Source of the DNA: Acidobacteriota bacterium
GTDB taxonomy: Bacteria; Acidobacteriota; Terriglobia; Terriglobales; Acidobacteriaceae
Direction of reading: 5' to 3'
Assembly: GCA_021804965.1 (NCBI GenBank)
Contig: JAJZGG010000009.1
Location: 1 to 63,808, forward strand
Length of the DNA: 63,808 nucleotides
Each line of letters opens with the position of its first letter. The first letter of the stretch is position 1. Under the pieces are notes generated by a model. The model was not told the origin of the DNA. It saw only the letters and a list, made by a program, of their open reading frames with translations, and made no database searches. Shown piece after piece: positions 57,966 to 63,808 of this stretch. The translations under genes were made by a program, and so were the position numbers.

Positions 57966-59561
57966 GTGCCAAAGCATTTCAAAACGGCTCTGCCCACAGC
58001 CTCGGTCGGTGCCGATGCACCGCTGGTTGCCATTGTTGGCAGACCAAACGTGGGCAAATCCACCCTGTTTAACCGGCTCACGCACTCGCGTCGGTCCATC
58101 GTTGGCGACGAGCCTGGGATCACGCGCGACCGCATCTACGGCGAGGTGGAGTGGAATGGCAAGGTTGTGCGTCTTGTCGACACGGGCGGCATTGTTCCTG
58201 ACGATGCGGAGCTGATTCCCAGCGAGATCTATCGCCAGGCAAGAACTGCGCTAGCCGATGCGGATCTGCTGCTGTTTGTGGTGGATGTGCGCACGGAACT
58301 GGCTTCTCCGGATTACGACCTGGCTCGCATGCTGATTCGCGGCGGCAAGCCTGTTTTTCTGGTGGTGAACAAGGTGGAAAGCGCCATGCTGGAGGCCGCT
58401 GCCGAGAACTTTCGCCAGCTTGGCATCCAGGATCTGTTTGCCATCAGTTCCGAGCATGGACGCGGGATCGGCGATCTGCTGGAGGCCGTCTTTGACCGCC
58501 TGCCTGCAGTCACTGCCGCCCACCAGGCGGAGGATGATGCCACTCTCGACTGGACGGAGGACCTTGACGATCTGGAAGGCGAAGCGATTCCGGGCGATGC
58601 CTCCGAGTCGCGGATTGACCAGCATCTTGCCTCCAGCGAACTGGCTGGGGATGATCCCGCACTGGATGCAGAGGGCGAGTTCCCGGAAGACTCTGCCGAG
58701 GGGCTGGAGGACGACGCAGCCGGCGGGAAAAAGGATTCTGCGGCATCTGCGGAAGAGATTTCGGTGGCGATAATCGGTCGTCCGAATGTGGGGAAAAGCA
58801 CACTGCTGAACGCGCTCACGGGCACACAGCGCGCGATTGTCTCCCCCATTGCCGGCACCACCCGCGATGCCGTCGATGAGGTGGTGGAGCATGACGGACG
58901 CCGCCTGCGACTGGTGGATACGGCCGGAATTCGCCGCAAGGGCAAGACCCACCTGATGGCCGAGAAGCTTTCCGTGATTATGTCGCGCCGTCACCTGGAG
59001 GCCTGTGATGTTGCCTTGCTGATGATTGATGCGACCGAAGGCGTGACCGCCAGCGATGCGCATATCGGCGGCTATGCCCACGAGAGCGGACGCAGCGTCA
59101 TCATCGTCGTGAACAAGTGGGATCTGGTGACGACGGGGCGCACGGACGGCAAGCCTCCCGCGGATCGCAAGGTCTATGAGGAGCAGCTGCGGCGATCGCT
59201 GAAATATCTGGACTATGCTCCCGTGCTGTTCATCTCAGCGGCAGAGGGCGAGAATCTGGATCGACTCTTCCGCACGATTGACCGGGTGGGGCGCCAGCGT
59301 CGCAAGCGCATCTCCACCGGGCAGATGAACCGCTTTCTGGATCGGGTGGATTTTCAGCGTGCCACGGTTCCCATGGCCAAGCGGGTGCGCATCTTCTACA
59401 TCACGCAGGCGGCTGTCTCACCGCCGACCTTTATCTTGTTTACGGACCGCCAGATCAAGCTGCATTTTGCCTTCCAGCGCTTTCTGGAGAACCAGATTCG
59501 CGAGGCCTTCGGCTTTGAAGGAACTCCCATCTGGTTCAAGGTGCGTGCACGCAAGGGTTAG
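57966..59561 (+). CDS. der: Ribosome-assembly GTPase Der (EngA)
   Basis: Der has two tandem GTPase domains and a KH-like domain and is needed for 50S maturation. Both P-loops read GRPNVGKSTL (about 25 and 271), with matching DTGG/DTAG, NKVE and NKWD motifs. At 531 residues it exceeds the usual 435-490, because the linker between G domains (about 185-265) is an acidic low-complexity segment rich in Asp/Glu/Ala. The start is GTG behind GGAG. Confidence 0.95.
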   Translation: MPKHFKTALPTASVGADAPLVAIVGRPNVGKSTLFNRLTHSRRSIVGDEPGITRDRIYGEVEWNGKVVRLVDTGGIVPDDAELIPSEIYRQARTALADADLLLFVVDVRTELASPDYDLARMLIRGGKPVFLVVNKVESAMLEAAAENFRQLGIQDLFAISSEHGRGIGDLLEAVFDRLPAVTAAHQAEDDATLDWTEDLDDLEGEAIPGDASESRIDQHLASSELAGDDPALDAEGEFPEDSAEGLEDDAAGGKKDSAASAEEISVAIIGRPNVGKSTLLNALTGTQRAIVSPIAGTTRDAVDEVVEHDGRRLRLVDTAGIRRKGKTHLMAEKLSVIMSRRHLEACDVALLMIDATEGVTASDAHIGGYAHESGRSVIIVVNKWDLVTTGRTDGKPPADRKVYEEQLRRSLKYLDYAPVLFISAAEGENLDRLFRTIDRVGRQRRKRISTGQMNRFLDRVDFQRATVPMAKRVRIFYITQAAVSPPTFILFTDRQIKLHFAFQRFLENQIREAFGFEGTPIWFKVRARKG

Positions 59562-59637
59562 CCGCAGGCGGGCATCGGGATTGTACGATTCTGTGTGACT
59601 TCTTAGCCTGCGCGAACCGGCCAGTTGCACTGCCGGT

Positions 59638-60393
59638 TCAGCTGCGTCGGCGATAGCGAATCAGGAATTCGTAGCCTTCGTTGGCCGGGAACAGGCGTGC
59701 CATCAGGCGTAGCCGCTCGGCCAGTGCCGGGGCTGCCAGCAGCGGATATTCCCGCTCGCGCAGATCCTGGTAATCCACGTCGGTGACGAGCGACAGCATG
59801 TAGATGGCCAGCGAATCGCAGAAGGCCGCTTCTTCGTATTCCTTGCGCGCGCGCTCGTTGCCGGGCTGTCCGGCGGCTTCGGCATCGGACTGGAATGCTT
59901 TGCGTCGCGCATCCCAGGCATCGCGACTGGTTTCACCACGCACCTCGGCCTGCGCCTGGGACCAGACAAGCTCCCCGAACTCCGCAGGCACGCCGATGGC
60001 ATCCACAAAGTTGTGCGCCACGTTGATGCAGAATTCAAAGTTCAGTCCAAACCGATCATCCGTCAGCCGGGACGACAGAAAGACAGCCTTGATGATGCCC
60101 AGCGGCACATCGCGATGGCAGATTGCCCGCTCTGCCAGATCCTCGGTGTGGGTCGGGGCCACCATCACCGCGCTGCCTTCGCTCAGCACCAGAGGCACAA
60201 AGTAGTAGCAACGATCCGCCAGCGCTGGTGCCAGCACGCGCGGCACCGCGTTCACCAGGTGCTCCATCTCCGCGTGGGAGATGCGCGCCTCAGCCCAACT
60301 GGTGAAGCGCAGCCCGTTGGCAGCGGTCGCAATCGTTGTATGCGTGGCTACTTTTTCGGCAGGCCACAACTCGAGCTGGGCAGAGGTCGTCAT
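59638..60393 (-). CDS. Conserved-looking protein of unknown function
   Basis: The 251-residue soluble protein has mixed alpha/beta composition, no signal peptide or TM, and motifs such as NGLRFTSWAEARISHAEMEH and NFEFCINVAHNFVDAIGVP. I do not recognise a family. AGGAA and TAGTAT lie 8 nt or less before ATG 60393. It converges with der; an 8-bp hairpin (59614-59639) overlaps its stop codon. Confidence 0.7.
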   Translation of the reverse strand: MTTSAQLELWPAEKVATHTTIATAANGLRFTSWAEARISHAEMEHLVNAVPRVLAPALADRCYYFVPLVLSEGSAVMVAPTHTEDLAERAICHRDVPLGIIKAVFLSSRLTDDRFGLNFEFCINVAHNFVDAIGVPAEFGELVWSQAQAEVRGETSRDAWDARRKAFQSDAEAAGQPGNERARKEYEEAAFCDSLAIYMLSLVTDVDYQDLREREYPLLAAPALAERLRLMARLFPANEGYEFLIRYRRRS

Positions 60394-60478
60394 TGTTTCC
60401 TATACTAAACAGGCAGGCACACCGGTGCACAGGGCTGGCAAAACAGGCAGCCGACACCGTGCGCCCCGGGGGAGATCC

Positions 60479-60775
60479 ATGACCGAGCAGGAGTCCACGA
60501 CGCAACGCAGCGGAACCTTTCTGGGATTTCCTTTGGATGGTTTCGGATTCTTCACCAGTATTCTGCTGGCTGCAGCCTCCGGCTTTTTCACTTTCTTTCT
60601 GGTCACGGCACTGTCCATCTTTGGACTGCTTTTCTGGAATCAGCTCGGGCATCATGCCATCAACTACGCCGACACCTACCGCTACTGCGGATTTCCGGCG
60701 GCCGTGGTGGTCTGGATCATCGCCTTCTTCGTCTTCGGCAGCCTCTGGATACGCGCCAAGATCCGGGCCAGGTAA
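60479..60775 (+). CDS. Small two-TM membrane protein
   Basis: The 98-residue protein has two hydrophobic helices (about 24-52 and 70-90) and ends in a basic tail (RAKIRAR). ATG 60479 is preceded by a strong GGGGGAG site; the longer upstream frame is rejected. It precedes the PBP4 gene by 47 nt. Unknown function. Confidence 0.65.
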   Translation: MTEQESTTQRSGTFLGFPLDGFGFFTSILLAAASGFFTFFLVTALSIFGLLFWNQLGHHAINYADTYRYCGFPAAVVVWIIAFFVFGSLWIRAKIRAR

Positions 60776-60822
60776 GCAGTTTTTCCTTCACGCAAGGGCG
60801 GATGGTGCACTACACTCCGCCT

Positions 60823-62427
60823 ATGCCGCGCCCCTTTCCTCGTCTTCATTCCGTGATTGCTGTGGTTGGCTCTGCTGCCTGCCTGCTGGGTAGCCCGTGT
60901 TTCGCTGCAGCTCCTGCCTTGACGCCGTCCGTGCTGTCTGCCCGGCTGCTGCCCATTCTGGCTTCGCCTGCGCTGGCTCAGGCGCATGTGGGCGTGCGGA
61001 TCACCACTCTGGATGGTCGCCTGCTCTTTGCCTACCATGACAAGGAGCGCTTCACGCCCGCCTCGAATACCAAGCTGCTGACCACGGCTGCCGCATCGGC
61101 ACTGCTCCCGGTGAATACACTCACCTGGACCACACGGCTGGTGACCGATGGCACGGTGGATGCCGATGGCACCCTGCACGGCAATCTGATCCTGCTGGGC
61201 GCAGGAGATCCAACGATGAGCGCCCGCCTGTATCCCTATCGCAACCGCAAGGAGGCCGAGCAGCACCCGGAGCCCCTGCGCGACCCGCTCGGCGATCTTT
61301 CCGCAATGGTGGATCAGCTTGCCGCCCGTGGCATTCGCGCAGTGGATGGCGACATCCTCGGCGATGACACCCTGTTTCCCTGGGAGCCCTATGGCGTGGG
61401 CTGGGGATGGGATGATCTGGTCTGGAGCTACGGCGCGCCTGTTTCCGCCGTGACGATCGATGACAACGTGGTGCATCTGCATGTGCAGGCCGGTGGGCAG
61501 GGCACAACTGAGGCAGCCTGGGTGCCGGCAACGCCCTTCTACACCCTGCAGAATGCTGCAACTGTAGCCGCCAGTGCCGAGGCTGCCGAGCCCGGTCTGG
61601 ATCGGATGCCGGGATCCCGGACGGTGCGACTCTGGGGCACGATCTCCCCGGATGGATATACGGCACCCATGGCGATCGAAGACCCCGCCGAGTTTGCCGC
61701 GCGCTCTCTGCAGATGCTGCTGGTGCAGAGGGGAATTGCAGTGCAGGGAACGGCACGCGCGCAGCATCGGTTGAGCACCGTGACGCAGGACTATGGCCTG
61801 GAACAGGCGCAGCCGCTTGCTCTGCAACCGGCCGAGTTGGCAACGTTTGCCGCACCCGTGGCCGGCAGGACGATTCTGGCGACGCATCTGTCGCCCCCGG
61901 TGGCCGAGGACATTGTGGTGACGAACAAGGTGAGCCAGAACCTGCACGCGGAGCTGCTGCTGCGCATGCTGGGCAAGACCCTGGGCGAGGATGGCAGTTA
62001 TGCGCAGGGCGTCCGGGTGGTGCGGCAGTTTCTGCTGCAGGCCGGGGTCCCAGCGTCCGATTTTTTCTTTCACGATGGATCGGGAATGAGCATGAGCGAC
62101 CTGATCACGCCCCGGGCATACACGACGCTGCTGGCCTATGCAGCGCATCAGCAATGGGGCGCGGAATGGCGCAAAAGTCTGCCGGTGGGTGGCGCCGACG
62201 GGACCCTTGCCGAGCGATTCGGCGGCACGCCTCTCGATGGCCGAATCGAAGCCAAGACCGGATCCCTGAGCGAGGTGAGCACGCTCAGCGGATATCTGAC
62301 GACCAGCCGCGGCCAGACCCTGGTCTTTTCCATTCTGGTCAATGGCCATCTGCCGGAGAATGGCGATGAAAAGGCCACAATTCACGCCATGGACCAGATC
62401 TGCCTGACCGTGGCCGCAGCGGAGTGA
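60823..62427 (+). CDS. dacB: D-alanyl-D-alanine carboxypeptidase/endopeptidase (PBP4, DacB family)
   Basis: The protein of 534 residues has a signal peptide and the S13 penicillin-binding fold: catalytic SNTK (S88 to K91 if counted from ATG 60802), SGMS and KTG motifs, in that order. It trims or cuts peptidoglycan cross-links in the periplasm. ATG 60823 is preferred: it gives a classical signal peptide and lies 6 nt after a TACACT hexamer. ATG 60802, seven codons earlier with AAGG nearby, is also possible. Confidence 0.9.
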   Translation: MPRPFPRLHSVIAVVGSAACLLGSPCFAAAPALTPSVLSARLLPILASPALAQAHVGVRITTLDGRLLFAYHDKERFTPASNTKLLTTAAASALLPVNTLTWTTRLVTDGTVDADGTLHGNLILLGAGDPTMSARLYPYRNRKEAEQHPEPLRDPLGDLSAMVDQLAARGIRAVDGDILGDDTLFPWEPYGVGWGWDDLVWSYGAPVSAVTIDDNVVHLHVQAGGQGTTEAAWVPATPFYTLQNAATVAASAEAAEPGLDRMPGSRTVRLWGTISPDGYTAPMAIEDPAEFAARSLQMLLVQRGIAVQGTARAQHRLSTVTQDYGLEQAQPLALQPAELATFAAPVAGRTILATHLSPPVAEDIVVTNKVSQNLHAELLLRMLGKTLGEDGSYAQGVRVVRQFLLQAGVPASDFFFHDGSGMSMSDLITPRAYTTLLAYAAHQQWGAEWRKSLPVGGADGTLAERFGGTPLDGRIEAKTGSLSEVSTLSGYLTTSRGQTLVFSILVNGHLPENGDEKATIHAMDQICLTVAAAE

Positions 62428-62448
62428 GCCAGGCGGTACAATCAACCT

Positions 62449-62802
62449 GTGACGACCGGAATCTGGAAGCAGGGATTGCTCGCAGGCGTGCTGGCTGGAA
62501 TGCTGGCAGGCTGCCAGTCCCTGCCACCCTCCAAACCCGCAGCCCAGTTCACTGCACAGGAGGCGCGCGGCGCAGCCGTCTTCCAGACGCATTGTGCGCG
62601 ATGCCACTATCCCACAACCACCCAGGGTTTGCACGGTCCGGGACTGCAGGCGCTCACCAAGCTGAAGGCAATGCCCTCCGGCGCGCCACCCACCGATGCG
62701 CGGATTCGCCAGACCATTCTCTATGGGCACGGCATGATGCAGCCGGTGGCCATGGACGACGCCGATCTGCAGGATCTGCTGGCGTATTTGCACACCCTCT
62801 AA
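62449..62802 (+). CDS. Lipoprotein monoheme cytochrome c
   Basis: The 117-residue protein has a lipobox LAGC, one CxxCH heme site (HCARCHYP) and a late Met axial ligand region (YGHGMMQPVAM). It would be anchored to the periplasmic face of a membrane and carry electrons. The GTG start is 6 nt after TACAAT with no ribosome site. A four-TM protein follows after 16 nt. Confidence 0.85.
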   Translation: MTTGIWKQGLLAGVLAGMLAGCQSLPPSKPAAQFTAQEARGAAVFQTHCARCHYPTTTQGLHGPGLQALTKLKAMPSGAPPTDARIRQTILYGHGMMQPVAMDDADLQDLLAYLHTL

Positions 62803-62818
62803 GCACAAGGAGCCGGAG

Positions 62819-63214
62819 ATGAGTCCAGAGCCGGAGCACCCGGAAGAGAACAAGCTGCCGCTGGTCGCTGGCGGCAGGCGCACTCCGCTGCTGCAACTGC
62901 CGGGCCTGCTTTTCATCGGCCTCTACATGGTGGGGCTGTCGGCCATGGTCACGGTCCGCGTGGTGGTGCACCATGCGCATCCGCTCTATCTGGTTCTTTC
63001 CGTGCTTTTCCTGATTGCCGGTTTCGGACTGGTCCAGTTGTTTCGCTGGGCCTGGTCGCTTACGCTTGCGGCAGTCTTTCTGCCTATGAGCTACTGCCTG
63101 TGGTTGATGCTGCGGCACGCCATGCCCTACGAAGTGGGTTTCGTGCAGATCCTGCTGAATCTGCTGCTGTTCCTGTATCTGGTGCGAACGGAAGTGCGCG
63201 CAGCACTCCGCTGA
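62819..63214 (+). CDS. Four-TM membrane protein, unknown function
   Basis: The 131-residue protein has hydrophobic segments at about 28-50, 58-75, 78-100 and 105-122. ATG follows AAGGAG and the gene is close behind the cytochrome, suggesting joint expression. No family was recognised. Confidence 0.7.
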   Translation: MSPEPEHPEENKLPLVAGGRRTPLLQLPGLLFIGLYMVGLSAMVTVRVVVHHAHPLYLVLSVLFLIAGFGLVQLFRWAWSLTLAAVFLPMSYCLWLMLRHAMPYEVGFVQILLNLLLFLYLVRTEVRAALR

Positions 63215-63256
63215 GGGTGCGCGCCCCGAACTGCGTATTTATCCATGAAGAGCAAG

Positions 63257-63314
63257 TGGTGCCGGGAGGGGGGGCGAACCCCCACGAGGGGTTGCCTCGG
63301 CGGATTTCGAGTCT
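63257..63314 (-). other. 3' tRNA fragment, probable att site (serine-type anticodon loop)
   Basis: On the minus strand, an anticodon-loop-like CTCGAAA, a long variable arm, a GGGGGTTCG T-arm and TCCCGGCACCA with encoded CCA are visible, but the 5' half of the tRNA is missing beyond the loop. The T-loop lacks the normal A58. The pattern fits a tRNA-Ser(CGA) 3' half left after insertion of a mobile element at the anticodon loop. GC falls sharply to its right. It is not tmRNA-like. Confidence 0.55.
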
Positions 63315-63344
63315 GATTCTATGGGTTTTGCAGGTTGCTGCATA

Positions 63345-63760
63345 GTGTCGCACGAAATCGAAACAAGCTATTTATTTACAGATAGATAAGAGCTATAAGT
63401 GCGTTGCAAGGCGATGCAGGCAAAAGCAGAAAATTTGGTAGCGAACAGCCATTAAAACAGCCATCAAAAGGTGCGCTAAAAATGGAGCAAAATGCCTTCA
63501 ATACACAGCGTGGAGTGCCTGGCAAATTGTGTACCAGTATGAGTGAGAGAAACTGGGATGCAAGGGCATGATATTCACAAGCGGTTGGGGAACTGGCCCT
63601 AGTTCAAAGCCGGAGTTTTGGACAGGGGGTTCAGAAACCGCAGGTGAATCGTTCGAGCGCATCCTGATCGAAGCCTTTGCCCTAGGAGCGTGTCTGAGTA
63701 ATCACTCGTTTTCATCAGGACAGGATTGAAGCGGGCTGTGAAAGCTGCGAATCTGGAAGC
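63345..63760. other. Low-GC gene-free stretch at the mobile-region edge
   Basis: No gene of meaningful length is visible. There is a short direct repeat, AACAGCCAT(T/C)AAAA twice (63444-63469). The composition differs clearly from the rest of the window. A possible transposon end starts near 63687 (GAGCGTGTCTGAGTAATC), but its partner is outside. Confidence 0.5.
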
Positions 63761-63808
63761 ATGGCGAAGAGCTACCGGCCGTACTTTCCCGAGCAGGATT
63801 TTCTGCTT
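63761..63808 (+). mobile_element. 5' end of an IS1182-like transposase gene (truncated by window end)
   Basis: The last 48 bases encode MAKSYRPYFPEQDFLL, a close match in style to the N-terminus of IS1182-type transposases, which commonly open with M-(A/G)-x-x-(F/Y)-R-P-Y-x-P-x-Q. GGAAG lies 4 nt upstream. The rest is outside the window. Confidence 0.55.

Noticed and set aside
60682-62916. A 744-codon minus-strand frame
   Set aside because: It spans antisense to dacB, the cytochrome gene and neighbours. It is a composition artefact.
63257-63314. tmRNA (ssrA) 3' end
   Set aside because: The encoded CCA and T-arm are compatible, but an anticodon-loop-like CTCGAAA and a long variable arm fit a serine-type tRNA half better, and no matching 5' acceptor strand or tag ORF was seen to the right.

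Overview
The window looks like a chromosomal segment of an Acidobacteriota genome, most probably class Terriglobia (subdivision 1). The evidence is GC-rich DNA, very large Oar-like TonB-dependent receptors with an N-terminal carboxypeptidase-regulatory domain, an LPS-type outer membrane (LptD, OmpL-like porin, RlpA) and several conserved proteins of a kind familiar from Acidobacteria. No 16S gene is present, so this placement is inference.

Layout. 1-347: palindromic intergenic repeats. 348-10075: porin, mnmG, folP, an MFS transporter, a metallophosphoesterase, rpsA and a HIT protein. 10331-14143: a large TonB receptor with a promoter and a strong terminator. 14267-17914: S9 peptidase, MacB-type permease and a small membrane protein. 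17978-20076 (minus): yceD-rpmF-plsX-trm112 operon linking ribosome and phospholipid synthesis. 20391-30586: chemoreceptor, sthA, ROK kinase, RDD protein, lptD, quinone reductase and a membrane protein. 30645-34834 (minus): a possible metal-handling cassette of polyferredoxin, Cys/His/Met-rich secreted protein and TonB receptor. 35045-43152: hom, tRNA-Leu(CAG), osmC, a zinc-ribbon protein, mutY, a surface protein, and a radical SAM enzyme resembling tetraether/membrane-spanning-lipid synthases. 43433-46670: rlpA, then a fluoride-resistance locus with two separate fluoride riboswitches, one driving a CLC-F antiporter fused to a DUF190 domain and the other driving crcB on the opposite strand. 46789-62802: M48 protease, HIT protein, pseudo-receiver protein, mutM, purA, small proteins, pruA, dinG, der, PBP4 and cytochrome c. 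63257-63808: a 3' tRNA fragment, a drop in GC and the first codons of a transposase, which mark the edge of a mobile region.

Most genes are housekeeping or envelope functions in short operons. The best candidates for new biology are the fluoride locus (two riboswitches and a channel-DUF190 fusion), the Tes/MSS-like radical SAM protein, the polyferredoxin/Cys-His protein/TonB receptor cassette, a short palindromic repeat that starts at or overlaps gene stop codons, and a set of about a dozen genes whose start codon lies only 6-13 nt after a -10-like hexamer, suggesting widespread leaderless or near-leaderless transcripts.
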